A stretch of 64,000 nt of DNA from positions 56,594-120,593 of the forward strand of contig DGSK01000037.1 of the NCBI GenBank assembly GCA_002393955.1, written 5' to 3'. The DNA comes from Lachnospiraceae bacterium UBA4364. Its GTDB lineage: Bacteria > Bacillota > Clostridia > Lachnospirales > Lachnospiraceae. Under the pieces are notes generated by a model that was not told the origin of the DNA, ran no database searches, and worked only from the letters and a program-made list of their open reading frames with translations. Positions 8,987 through 17,451 of this stretch are shown here, piece by piece. A program made the position numbers and the translations under genes. The number at the start of each line of letters is the position of its first letter. Within the stretch, counting starts at the first letter, position 1.

Positions 8987-10468
8987 ATGAGTAAAGAATA
9001 CGAAACCGTCATAGGACTTGAGGTTCATGTGGAGCTTGCTACGAAGACCAAGATCTTCTGCGGCTGTTCTACTGCTTTTGGCGGTGCACCCAATACACAT
9101 ACCTGTCCTGTCTGTACGGGAATGCCCGGATCTCTGCCTGTTTTGAATAAGCAGGTAGTGGAATATGCTATGGCTGTCGGACTGGCGACCAACTGCGATA
9201 TCACAAGACACTGCAAGTTCGACCGCAAGAATTATTTTTATCCGGATAACCCGCAGAACTATCAGATATCCCAGCTTTATCTTCCTATATGCCGTAACGG
9301 ATATGTGGAGATTGAGACGGGAAAGCTTTCCGTTAACCAGAAAAATGCCGGAATGACAGAGTCGGGAGAGGTTAAGACCAAGCGTATAGGTATCCACGAG
9401 ATACATATGGAAGAAGATGCGGGAAAGCTTGTCCATGATGACTGGGCGGATGCTTCACTTGTGGACTATAACCGCAGCGGCGTGCCTCTTATAGAGATAG
9501 TTTCCGAGCCTGATATGAGATCTGCAGAGGAGGTTATCGCTTATCTTGAAAAGCTCCGCATGTTCATACAGTATCTGGGGGCTTCTGACTGTAAGCTTCA
9601 GGAAGGCTCAATGCGTGCGGATGTAAACCTTTCGCTGCGGGAAGTGGGCAGCACGGAATTTGGTACCCGTACCGAGATGAAAAATCTTAACTCATTTACA
9701 TCTATCATGCATGCCATTGCAGGTGAGCGTGAGAGGCAGATGGATATACTGGAGTCCGGCGGCAAGGTCGTTCAGGAGACAAGACGCTGGGATGATGCCA
9801 AGGGCGAGTCATATGCCATGAGGAGCAAGGAAGATGCTCAGGATTACCGTTATTTCCCCGATCCGGACCTGATCCCAGTGGATATATCCGAAGAGTGGAT
9901 AGAAAGAGTAAAGGCCTCACAGCCTGAGTTCAGACCTGCCAAGATAGAGCGTTATAAAAAAGAATACGGAATTCCCGATTATGATATAGAGCTTATCACA
10001 GAATCCAAGCGTATGGCGGATATCTTTGAAGAAGCTACCGCAATCTGCGGCCAGCCCAAGAAGGTTTCCAACTGGCTTATGGTAGAGACTATGAGGCTCT
10101 TAAAAGAAAAGAGCATGGATGCGGATAAGATAAGGTTCAGTCCCGTGCACCTGGCGTCGCTTATTAAGCTGGTTGATTCAAAGGTGATCAATAATAATTC
10201 CGCAAAAGAAGTCTTCGAGGTAATGTTTGAGGAAGACGCAGATCCTGAGAAGTACGTGGAAGAGCACGGCATGAAGCAGGAGAATGACGAGGGTGCCATA
10301 AAGAGTATCTGTGAGCAGGTGATAGAGGCTAATCCCCAGTCAGTTGCGGATTATAAGGGCGGAAAGGAAAAAGCTATAGGGTTCTTAGTAGGCCAGGTCA
10401 TGAAGGCTGCAAAGGGCAAGGCTGATCCCGGTACTGCCAATAAGATACTTAAGGAACTGTTGAGTTAA
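8987..10468 (+). CDS. gatB: Asp/Glu-tRNA amidotransferase subunit B
   Basis: Subunit that binds the misacylated tRNA, activates the side-chain carboxylate with ATP and amidates it using ammonia from GatA. It is 493 residues, near normal length. The N-terminal GLEVHVEL, the cysteine-bearing CGCSTAFG and CPVCTGMPG segments (zinc site region), and the C-terminal helical GatB/YqeY tail ending NKILKELLS are visible. GAGGTGA precedes ATG 8987. It is the last gene of the aspS-gatCAB set. Confidence 0.96.
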   Translation: MSKEYETVIGLEVHVELATKTKIFCGCSTAFGGAPNTHTCPVCTGMPGSLPVLNKQVVEYAMAVGLATNCDITRHCKFDRKNYFYPDNPQNYQISQLYLPICRNGYVEIETGKLSVNQKNAGMTESGEVKTKRIGIHEIHMEEDAGKLVHDDWADASLVDYNRSGVPLIEIVSEPDMRSAEEVIAYLEKLRMFIQYLGASDCKLQEGSMRADVNLSLREVGSTEFGTRTEMKNLNSFTSIMHAIAGERERQMDILESGGKVVQETRRWDDAKGESYAMRSKEDAQDYRYFPDPDLIPVDISEEWIERVKASQPEFRPAKIERYKKEYGIPDYDIELITESKRMADIFEEATAICGQPKKVSNWLMVETMRLLKEKSMDADKIRFSPVHLASLIKLVDSKVINNNSAKEVFEVMFEEDADPEKYVEEHGMKQENDEGAIKSICEQVIEANPQSVADYKGGKEKAIGFLVGQVMKAAKGKADPGTANKILKELLS

Positions 10469-10669
10469 ACAATCTGTTTATTGTGCACTTTGTGCGTTCG
10501 GACGGTTTTTACATATCTTTTTGTAGTATTTAGAACGAAACTGTGTTATAAAATGTATGTTTTACCGCTTTGATCTGAAAAACTTAAGCGGTATTATAGT
10601 TAACGAATTTTGATTAATATAAATGATAAGTTGCGTCGGCTTACAAATCATTAACGAGGTTGCCTGTAT
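10469..10669 (+). other. Leader region before the PurF homologue, with an 8-bp hairpin
   Basis: The 201-base spacer contains a hairpin (TACCGCTT at 10563-10570 with AAGCGGTA at 10586-10593) and AT-rich sequence. No purine riboswitch signature was recognised, and no T-run follows the stem. A promoter is likely here, but no convincing pair of boxes was found. Confidence 0.35.
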
Positions 10670-12079
10670 ATGAGTGGAATTTTCGGTGTAGCATCAAAGG
10701 ATAATTCGGTATACGATCTTTTCTTCGGAATAGATTATCATTCCCATCTGGGGACACGCCGCGGCGGTATGGTGGTATATGGGCGCGAAGGTTTTTCCAG
10801 AGCAATACATAATATAGAAAATACCCCGTTCAGGACAAAGTTCGAACACGATGTTGAGTCCATGAAAGGGCAGTTGGGCATAGGCTGTATATCCGATTAT
10901 GAGCCACAGCCCATACTTGTGCAGTCTCATCTGGGAACTTTTGCACTGGTAACTGTCAGCAAAATCAACAATATGCAGGAGCTTATAAATGAAGCATACA
11001 AGTCCGGACATACACAGTTCCAGGTAATGAGCTCCGAGGAAGTAAATGCTACAGAATTAGTTGCTTCCCTTATAAACTTAAAGGACAATATTGCCGATGG
11101 TATAAGATATGCGCAGGAAATGGTTGATGGTTCCCTGACGCTTTTAGTGCTTACCAAGGAGGGGATTTACGCAGCCCGTGACCTGGTAGGAAGGACACCT
11201 CTTCAGATCGGACATAAAGAAGGGGGATTCTGTGCATCTTTTGAAAGTTTCGCATATGTAAATTTAGGATATAAGGATTATAAAGAATTAGGTCCCGGTG
11301 AGATGGTCTTCATCACCCCGGATGGAGTGGAAGAAATCAAGCCTGCCGGAGATAAGATGCGTATCTGTGCATTTTTATGGATATATTACGGATATCCTAA
11401 TTCCGTATATGAAGGCATCAGTGTTGAGGAAATGCGTTACCGCAACGGTGCCATGATCGCAAAAAGGGATGAGGCATGCCGGGATATAGACTATGCGGCA
11501 GGTGTTCCCGATTCCGGTACCGCTCATGCCATAGGATATGCCAACGAAGCGCATGTGCCTTTTTCCAGACCCTTTATAAAGTATACGCCCACCTGGCCCA
11601 GGTCCTTTATGCCGACCAACCAGAGTGTCCGTGAAATGATCGCAAGAATGAAGCTGGTACCCGTAGACGGGCTTATTCAGGATAAGAGAATAGCGTTGAT
11701 CGACGATTCGATAGTACGCGGTACACAGCTCAGAGATACAATTAAATATCTTTACAACAGCGGGGCTAAGAAAGTTCATGTAAGAGCGGCCTGCCCGCCG
11801 ATCACATTTGCATGTAAGTTCCTTAACTTCTCAAGATCCAGATCCGTGATGGACCTTATTACCAGACGTGTGATACACGATTTTGAAGGGGACAGTGATG
11901 TTGAGAAGCTTGATGACTACAGCAATCCGGATCATCCTTGTTACAAGCACATGGTTGCAGAAATCTGCAAGAGGCAGGGCTTTGATTCCCTGCAGTACGA
12001 GAGGCTTGATGACATGATAACGGCGATCGGTCTGCCCCAGTGCAAGGTATGTACTTACTGCTGGGACGGCAAGGAGTAA
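10670..12079 (+). CDS. Amidophosphoribosyltransferase-like protein (PurF family) lacking the N-terminal Cys
   Basis: Homologue of glutamine PRPP amidotransferase, which makes phosphoribosylamine in the first step of purine synthesis. At 469 residues it has the family size. It has an Ntn glutaminase-like N-half (HLGTRRGGMVVY), the PRPP-binding motif IDDSIVRGTQ near residues 342-351, and C-terminal cysteines CKVCTYC that, with upstream Cys, could bind the Fe-S cluster of Bacillus-type enzymes. The notable point is the N-terminus, MSGIFGV: active PurF exposes a catalytic Cys where this has Ser2. Gln-dependent activity is therefore doubtful; the protein may use ammonia or have another role. Similar cysteine-less paralogues occur in other Clostridia and Bacteroidetes (from memory). 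Confidence 0.85.
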   Translation: MSGIFGVASKDNSVYDLFFGIDYHSHLGTRRGGMVVYGREGFSRAIHNIENTPFRTKFEHDVESMKGQLGIGCISDYEPQPILVQSHLGTFALVTVSKINNMQELINEAYKSGHTQFQVMSSEEVNATELVASLINLKDNIADGIRYAQEMVDGSLTLLVLTKEGIYAARDLVGRTPLQIGHKEGGFCASFESFAYVNLGYKDYKELGPGEMVFITPDGVEEIKPAGDKMRICAFLWIYYGYPNSVYEGISVEEMRYRNGAMIAKRDEACRDIDYAAGVPDSGTAHAIGYANEAHVPFSRPFIKYTPTWPRSFMPTNQSVREMIARMKLVPVDGLIQDKRIALIDDSIVRGTQLRDTIKYLYNSGAKKVHVRAACPPITFACKFLNFSRSRSVMDLITRRVIHDFEGDSDVEKLDDYSNPDHPCYKHMVAEICKRQGFDSLQYERLDDMITAIGLPQCKVCTYCWDGKE

Positions 12080-12100
12080 AATCAACTGTGAAAACAAAAA

Positions 12101-12126
12101 TGATCATTCGGAGGAAATGATCATAC
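12101..12126. repeat. Small inverted repeat upstream of rpoD enclosing a GGAGG
   Basis: Two copies of a 9-base arm (ATGATCATT and AATGATCAT) flank CGGAGGA in the purF-rpoD spacer. The downstream arm begins an ATG reading MIIPEFLRISNKIT then stop, too close to the GGAGG to be a convincing gene. It could fold to hide a ribosome site; this is speculative. Confidence 0.35.
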
Positions 12127-12324
12127 CGGAATTTCTAAGGATCAGTAATAAAATAACTTGAACATGTTACGTCGGATGAATCAGCGCAAGAAAGGCGGAG
12201 AAAGGAGCCGATGCGGGCATCTACGACTGACGACAACGAAGCTTGTGCAGATTCAGGCAAGCAAGATGCCGGGTTTATTCCGGGGCTGATCCTAAGGCAA
12301 TGCAAAGGAAAGGATGGAATCTTA

Positions 12325-13590
12325 ATGGACGAGAAGATGCAGAAGGCTCTTGAAGAAGAGCTGGACAAATTTATCAAAAGCGGTAAGAAAAGAGGCGCTG
12401 TTGCCTACGAGGAAGTAATAGAGGTTTTTGATAAATACGAACTTACAGAAGAAGAATTCGAAGACATCTGGAATGCCCTGGACAAAAACGGCATAGTACT
12501 GAGTTCTATGTCTGAGGACAGCGACGATGCAACTGATGCCGAGCTCAGCGAGATTGACGGAGAAAGCGAAGAAATCGAGAGAGAAATCGAAGAGTTCGAC
12601 AAGGACGTGGTAGGCGATGACTCTCAGATGGCAGACTCCGTGCACATGTATCTCAAGGAGATCGGAAGCGTGGATCTCTTAAGTATGGAAGAGGAAATCG
12701 AGCTTGCCAAGCGTATCGAAAAGGGCAAGGCGGCTGAGCGTGAGAACGAGGAGCTCCAGCGTAAGATCGATGAGATAAAGAATAAGAAGAACATAACGGA
12801 TAAGGATAAGCGTGAAAAGGAAAACTATCAGAAAAAAATCCGCAATAACAAGAAGATAATTGCAGACTCAAAGGTCGCTATCGACCATCTGACCAGCGCT
12901 AATTTGAGACTGGTAGTCAGCAATGCAAAGCACTACCTGGGACGCGGAATGTCTTTCCTGGATGTTATCCAGGAGGGAAACTTAGGGCTTATGCGTGCGG
13001 TAGATAAGTTCGACTACCATAAGGGATACAAGTTCTCAACATATGCCACATGGTGGATCAGACAGGCTATCACCAGGTCCATAGCAGACCAGGCCAGGAC
13101 CATCAGACTCCCGGTACATATGGTTGAGAACATAAATCGTATAGTGCGTATCAGGAGAACCCTTACTGCAGAGCTTGGCCGTGAACCGACCACTGCAGAG
13201 GTTGCTGAGAGAGCAGATATGGATGAGAGCAAAGTACAGGAGATCACAAGGATCTCTGCCGAGCCTATATCCCTTGAGACTCCCGTGGGTGAAGAGGAAG
13301 ATACCACCATCGGAGATATGGTTGATGACAAGACAACCATCGCTCCCGAAGAGGCTGCAGCCAAGACAATGCTCAGGCAGCAGATCATGGAGTCCATGGA
13401 AGCTCTTGATGAAAGGGAGCGCGAGGTGCTGATACTCAGATACGGTCTTCGTGACGGTCAGCCCCAGACGCTTGAAGAGGTGGGCAAGAAGTTCTCCGTA
13501 ACAAGAGAGCGTATCAGACAGATCGAGGCCAGAGCCATAAAGAAGCTTAAGCTTCCTTCAAGACTTAAGAAGCTGGATGGGTTTATCTGA
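12325..13590 (+). CDS. rpoD: Primary RNA polymerase sigma factor, RpoD/SigA type
   Basis: Housekeeping sigma factor that directs RNA polymerase to -10/-35 promoters; 421 residues from the ATG at 12325. Region 1.1-like helices open the protein, then an acidic stretch, region 1.2 (MYLKEIGSVDLLS), region 2 (FSTYATWWIRQAI), region 3, and region 4 (VTRERIRQIEARAI). About 45-50 charged, coiled-coil-like residues (roughly 134-185) sit between region 1.2 and the start of region 2, where most Firmicute SigA proteins have a short link. An in-frame ATG at 12211 with AAGGAG close by would add 38 residues of no family resemblance; 12325 is preferred because MDEKMQKAL matches normal SigA starts. Confidence 0.93.
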   Translation: MDEKMQKALEEELDKFIKSGKKRGAVAYEEVIEVFDKYELTEEEFEDIWNALDKNGIVLSSMSEDSDDATDAELSEIDGESEEIEREIEEFDKDVVGDDSQMADSVHMYLKEIGSVDLLSMEEEIELAKRIEKGKAAERENEELQRKIDEIKNKKNITDKDKREKENYQKKIRNNKKIIADSKVAIDHLTSANLRLVVSNAKHYLGRGMSFLDVIQEGNLGLMRAVDKFDYHKGYKFSTYATWWIRQAITRSIADQARTIRLPVHMVENINRIVRIRRTLTAELGREPTTAEVAERADMDESKVQEITRISAEPISLETPVGEEEDTTIGDMVDDKTTIAPEEAAAKTMLRQQIMESMEALDEREREVLILRYGLRDGQPQTLEEVGKKFSVTRERIRQIEARAIKKLKLPSRLKKLDGFI

Positions 13591-13688
13591 TTTCGGTATT
13601 CGTTGACTCCGGGGGATGGAAGATACGCTGAAGATACCCGGAGGATGCCCGGAAGAATAAATAAGGACTAGTATTGAAAAAGGAAAAG

Positions 13689-13720
13689 AGCTGCCACATA
13701 GACGTGGCGGCTTTTTTTTT
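13689..13720 (+). terminator. Intrinsic terminator of rpoD
   Basis: A nine-pair stem with one G-U pair (13689-13697 with 13704-13712), a six-base loop, and a run of nine T ending at 13720. Confidence 0.9.
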
Positions 13721-13774
13721 CGTAGTGAATAGAGCAGGTGTATTAGCGTGAAAATAATAATATTTCTGATGCGT

Positions 13775-14119
13775 TTATTCCGGGTTCTCGGGCAGTTTCT
13801 TATTCAGACCGGCGGCGTAGGTTTTCAGGAGTTGCTTATCGGATTTTCTCATGGATCGGTATTCAATAAGAAGGCTTTTTTCGTCGGAAGTGAAATCGTA
13901 GCGAGTCGGAGACGGCTCATCAGAAAAGAATTCTGAAAGCGAGATATCGAGCCCTTTGCAGATGTTTCTTAATGTAGGAATTGTTGGTTCAGTATTTCTC
14001 TGGAAAATATTATTTAAACTGCTGTAGGGAAGATCGGCTTCTTTTGCAAGTTTATACATAGTCCAGCCTCGCTCATTCATAAGCTTTTCTATTTTTCTTA
14101 GACTCTCATTGTATTCCAT
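13775..14119 (-). CDS. XRE-family helix-turn-helix regulator
   Basis: A 114-residue DNA-binding protein. The N-terminal Cro/C1-type HTH runs from about residue 5 to 60 (WTMYKLAKEADLPYSSLNNIF, then PTIPTLRNICKGLDISLSEFF) and is followed by a short helical tail. The start ATG at 14119 has GGAG five bases upstream; a TTG at 14134 is also in frame but less likely. It is convergent with rpoD's terminator and divergent from the Rpn-like fragment. Its target is unknown; it may be a remnant of a mobile or defence locus given the decayed neighbours. Confidence 0.85.
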   Translation of the reverse strand: MEYNESLRKIEKLMNERGWTMYKLAKEADLPYSSLNNIFQRNTEPTIPTLRNICKGLDISLSEFFSDEPSPTRYDFTSDEKSLLIEYRSMRKSDKQLLKTYAAGLNKKLPENPE

Positions 14120-14385
14120 AATATCTCCAATCAAAGAAATCCCAATTAAACAATTTTTAATACTGATAGTGATCTAATACTGAAAAACAAGAATATGAAA
14201 ACCTACTTATATAGTATATTGTAAAATACGAATGTATTTATTAAAGTATTTCTATATAGATATAACGGATACAGGTTATTATAATGTTTGCAACAGCAAC
14301 TCATATGAGGGTTGACAGTGCAACTAGGGAGCTTGCAAGCTATGTCAGTAAGGTAAAAATGGATCCAGAAGTCAGGAGGAGCGTT

Positions 14386-14625
14386 ATGACATTTGGAGAT
14401 ATAATTGATCGGGAGAACCGATATGCAGTGCACAATACAAAAGTTGAGGCTATTTTAGAGCTTTTGGAAGAAGTAGGGGATGTTCCTGATAGCGTAAGCG
14501 AAACACTTGAGCAGACTACTGATATGGAATGCTTGAAAAAACTCCATAAGATTGCGGCGTATGTAGGTACAATGGAAGAATTTGAAGAAAAGATGAATGA
14601 GGTTTTGCAGCTGACAACTATATAA
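14386..14625 (+). CDS. C-terminal fragment of an Rpn/PD-(D/E)XK transposase-like protein
   Basis: A 79-residue reading (MTFGDIIDRENR... KVEAILELLEEVG...) that resembles the helical C-terminal tail of Rpn-type recombination-promoting nucleases rather than a complete protein; the catalytic domain is absent. The frame extends upstream to 14284 without a ribosome site, whereas ATG 14386 has a textbook AGGAGG six bases upstream, so a short peptide might really be made. The same ribosome site plus GTTATGACATTTGG block recurs at 17491-17510. A T-rich terminator follows. Family assignment is by resemblance only. Confidence 0.45.
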   Translation: MTFGDIIDRENRYAVHNTKVEAILELLEEVGDVPDSVSETLEQTTDMECLKKLHKIAAYVGTMEEFEEKMNEVLQLTTI

Positions 14626-14653
14626 AATAGACGCTATATAAGTATAGATAAAG

Positions 14654-14692
14654 ACGATGCAGGATATGAAATTGTATTTTGCATCGTTTTTT
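14654..14692 (+). terminator. Intrinsic terminator after the Rpn-like fragment
   Basis: An eight-pair stem (14654-14661 with 14680-14687) around an 18-base loop, followed by a run of T to 14692. Confidence 0.7.
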
Positions 14693-14710
14693 ATGTGCCA
14701 TTTTTTGTTT

Positions 14711-14739
14711 TTAGAGTATGACAGTTTTTTGCTATAATG
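14711..14739 (+). promoter_or_regulatory. Promoter driving an unexplained non-coding segment
   Basis: TATAAT at 14734-14739 with TTTAGA 17 bases upstream (14711-14716). It points into about 165 bases (14740-14905) that hold no open frame and then reach the SNF2 remnant. Confidence 0.45.
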
Positions 14740-14905
14740 GTAGGCGCGTGGTTTGAGGCTTAATTCACAAACGCAGTATAATTGGCATACTGAACAAGTT
14801 AGCAAGGCAGTGGACTTGTATCGGCAACTCCCGCTGTGGGGCAGATGTGGAGAGGCGAGCTCGTATTCCTATGGCTGGAAAACTGAGTGGATAGAGTGTA
14901 CCTGT
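14740..14905 (+). other. Unassigned, possibly transcribed non-coding stretch
   Basis: All three plus frames are broken by stops. Short complementary blocks are present (GTTTG with CAAAC near 14753-14775; a G-rich block around 14835). It was compared by eye with cobalamin riboswitches, RNase P, SRP, tmRNA and 6S consensus elements, and none fits. It could be a small RNA or the junction sequence left when the SNF2 gene was lost. Confidence 0.25.
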
Positions 14906-14909
14906 GTAA

Positions 14910-15107
14910 AAGGCAACTGACCGTGCCCACAGGATAGGCCAGCAGAAAAAAGTGACTGTTTACCGCATGATAATCAAAGACACGATAGAAGAAAAGATAC
15001 TGGCACTGCAGGAGGCAAAAAAAGATCTTGCTGAGGAAATCCTTAGCGGTGAGGGCAAGAGCCTGTTCGAGCTCAGTACCGAAGAACTACTGGGACTGCT
15101 GGAATGA
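14910..15107 (+). pseudogene. C-terminal remnant of a SNF2-family helicase
   Basis: Reading from an in-frame stop at 14907, the frame gives KATDRAHRIGQQKKVTVYRM, the classic last helicase motif of SWI/SNF2 ATPases, then a coiled segment (TIEEKILALQEAKKDLAEEI) and the usual tail FELSTEELLGLLE with a stop at 15105-15107. Only the last ~65 codons remain. There is no ribosome site and the upstream DNA does not continue the frame, so this is a decayed gene end. The intact ancestor would have been a DNA-dependent ATPase. Confidence 0.85.
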
Positions 15108-15417
15108 ACGAGAAAATTCTACTCAGACGGCCTGGTCCTCTGGTTAAAGCCCGTAAATTAAAATAATCAAAAATCTGTTATCGACTTAAATTTTAATGAA
15201 TTCGCATACAGTTGTTAACTCTGTGCAGGCGATATGTCCTGATTGTCCTGATGACGGAAGATAGAAAGTGTTTTATAATTATAACCATGATGCTGAAGAC
15301 ATTCCGATTATTATCAGGAATCTGTATGATTTCGTCGGAAATGATAACCTGAATATTTTGCTTCGGCAAGATATTTGATGGAATACCGGAATAGAAAATT
15401 GTAGAGGGTAATGGATT
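15108..15417 (+). other. Intergenic region with a short coding-like remnant
   Basis: These 310 bases are AT-rich. The frame 15283-15378 reads HDAEDIPIIIRNLYDFVG... to a stop, with protein-like composition but no start codon or ribosome site, so it may be another decayed gene end. The ribosome site of the next gene (GAGGG) is at 15404-15408. Nothing else was recognised. Confidence 0.3.
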
Positions 15418-17451
15418 ATGTTTTGTTCAAAATGCGGTACACAATTGGATGATGATGCTAGATTCTGCAGTAAATGCGGTGCACCGGTTGCAGCAGTTGA
15501 TGCAGTTCCGGTTGGCAATCCGGCAGTTTCATTGGATAAGCCAAACAACGCAGATAAGGCGGCAGTTTCACCGGCAAAGCCAAACAATGCAGATGAGACG
15601 ACAGTTCCAACGGATTCAATAAAAAAGAAGGTGGGTTTACTTAAGTTCCTTCCGATAGTCATAGCAGCAGCTGTCGTCGTGATCATCGCAATCATTGCAA
15701 TCGTCGGTCTTACGGCTTTGGGCAGTCCTAAGCTGCGTTATAATCATCAGCTTTCTCTGGGTGCAAGATATCTGGAGGAGCTTGACTATGAAAAGGCCAT
15801 TGCCGCATATAAAGCAGCGATAGATATAGATCCTAAAAATCCTGAAGGATATAAGGCACTGGCTGAGCTTTATATGGAAATGGATGATTATGAAGCTGCA
15901 TTAGCCATACTGAATGTGGGAATAAATCTAACGGAAAGTGATGAATTGCAGACTCTTATAAAAGAAGCAGAGAATGGTACGGGGAATGATGCGCAGGAGG
16001 CTGACCTGCAGGCTGATGAGGCACCGTCATCGGATAGTGGAGACAGCAACGATAGTAGGGCGACGGAGTCAGCATTTATAGGAGAGAAGCAGGATATCAA
16101 TGTGGAGGTGCGTCAGGTGGATAACTCGCAGTTTCCGCAGGTATCAGTTTATGTATATGTAACTGACGAGAACGGAGATACAATTGAGGACCTTAAGCCT
16201 GCAGATCTGGAAGTGACGGAGATAAGCGCAGGGGGTGATGTCTCAAGGGCTTCAATAAATGATGTTTATAAAATGCTCGGAGAAGAAAATGTCAATGTGA
16301 ATCTTGTGCTGGACGCCAGCGGTTCCATGCAGGGGAGCAGGATGACACAGGCGAAGAATGCGGCGAAAAGCCTTTTGGATTACATGAGCCTCGATCAGGG
16401 CGACAGGGTTTCAATCTTTTCCTTTAATGATTACGTTTTTATGGATCAGGACTTTACAAGTGACCGGTTTTCTCTTATGTCCGCAGTGGACAGTATCAAT
16501 CCGAATGGTGGGACAGCTCTTTATGATGCTATATATTCAGGTGTGCTTCAGACTTATTACGAGAGTGGCGCTAAATGTGTGATAGCTTTTACTGATGGAG
16601 AAGAAAATGCCAGCAGCTATACTTTTGATGATGTGGTAGACATTGCCAGCAATACATCCATTCCGGTATATATCATCGGAGTGGATGACTATGGATATGA
16701 TTCCGCTACGCTCAGCAGTCTTGCCACTCAGTGTTCAGGACGGTATTATTCGGCTAATGACTCTGACATAGAGTCCATACTTCAGGACATATATATAAGC
16801 ATATACAAGGAACAGCAGGATTATTATGTGATCGAGTATACATCGGCAAATACGGGGGAAACAGACGTATTCAGAGATCTGGTCATAGATACATCCGAGG
16901 GGGGCAGGTACATCGGACATTCCGAAAGAAACTATATACCGGTATCAGATATAAATGGTGCATTCTCCATGGTATACATGAACAAGGATTACATACTGGA
17001 TTTTACATCACAGAGGGAAGTGACGGATGCGGATCTTGCGGGGTTAAGTCTTGCAGAACTTAGGATTGCCCGGAACGAGATATTTGCGAGACATGGAAGA
17101 CAGTTTAAGGATCCTCTTCTGAATCAGTGGTTTTATTCAAAAGGCTGGTACCTGAGTCTTCCATATAAATATGCCCCGGATTATTTCGACAAAAACAGGC
17201 CGGATCCGCTGAGCAAGCTTGAAGCACAGAATGCAGATTATATACTTGCATATGAAAAGGAAGTGATGGCAAGCAGGGATATATATCCTAATGCTGGAAG
17301 TGTGCTCTTGTCCGGATATGACCTTGCATTGAGCAAGCCTGTTCTTAAGACGGCGCTGGCACAGATGAATAATTATCCTTCCACTACTGTACTTGAGGAG
17401 AACAAAAAGCTTGTACAGGAAGCTATTGACAACCCCGACGTTTCATACTGA
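15418..17451 (+). CDS. Zinc-ribbon / TPR / von Willebrand A / YARHG-domain membrane protein
   Basis: A 677-residue protein. An N-terminal double CxxC zinc ribbon (C3, C6, C17, C20) is followed by a low-complexity linker and one membrane helix near residues 77-100. Then come TPR-like repeats (LDYEKAIAAYKAAIDIDPKNPEG) to about 175, an acidic linker, and a VWA domain at about 285-470 with an intact metal site (DASGSM, GGTALYD, FTDGEE). A YARHG domain (RNEIFARHGRQF...FYSKGWY) sits near 540-620. The C-terminal part is probably outside the cell. The function is unknown; VWA proteins usually mediate adhesion or complex assembly. The start has GAGGG nine bases upstream. It has no obvious operon partner. 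Confidence 0.85.
   Translation: MFCSKCGTQLDDDARFCSKCGAPVAAVDAVPVGNPAVSLDKPNNADKAAVSPAKPNNADETTVPTDSIKKKVGLLKFLPIVIAAAVVVIIAIIAIVGLTALGSPKLRYNHQLSLGARYLEELDYEKAIAAYKAAIDIDPKNPEGYKALAELYMEMDDYEAALAILNVGINLTESDELQTLIKEAENGTGNDAQEADLQADEAPSSDSGDSNDSRATESAFIGEKQDINVEVRQVDNSQFPQVSVYVYVTDENGDTIEDLKPADLEVTEISAGGDVSRASINDVYKMLGEENVNVNLVLDASGSMQGSRMTQAKNAAKSLLDYMSLDQGDRVSIFSFNDYVFMDQDFTSDRFSLMSAVDSINPNGGTALYDAIYSGVLQTYYESGAKCVIAFTDGEENASSYTFDDVVDIASNTSIPVYIIGVDDYGYDSATLSSLATQCSGRYYSANDSDIESILQDIYISIYKEQQDYYVIEYTSANTGETDVFRDLVIDTSEGGRYIGHSERNYIPVSDINGAFSMVYMNKDYILDFTSQREVTDADLAGLSLAELRIARNEIFARHGRQFKDPLLNQWFYSKGWYLSLPYKYAPDYFDKNRPDPLSKLEAQNADYILAYEKEVMASRDIYPNAGSVLLSGYDLALSKPVLKTALAQMNNYPSTTVLEENKKLVQEAIDNPDVSY

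Noticed and set aside
12211..12324. Upstream in-frame start for rpoD with AAGGAG nearby
   Set aside because: Would add 38 residues unlike any sigma factor; ATG 12325 gives the family start. Kept only as an alternative in the rpoD entry.
14740..14905. Cobalamin riboswitch, RNase P, SRP or 6S RNA
   Set aside because: Isolated short matches such as CCCGCTGTG do not extend to any consensus core.
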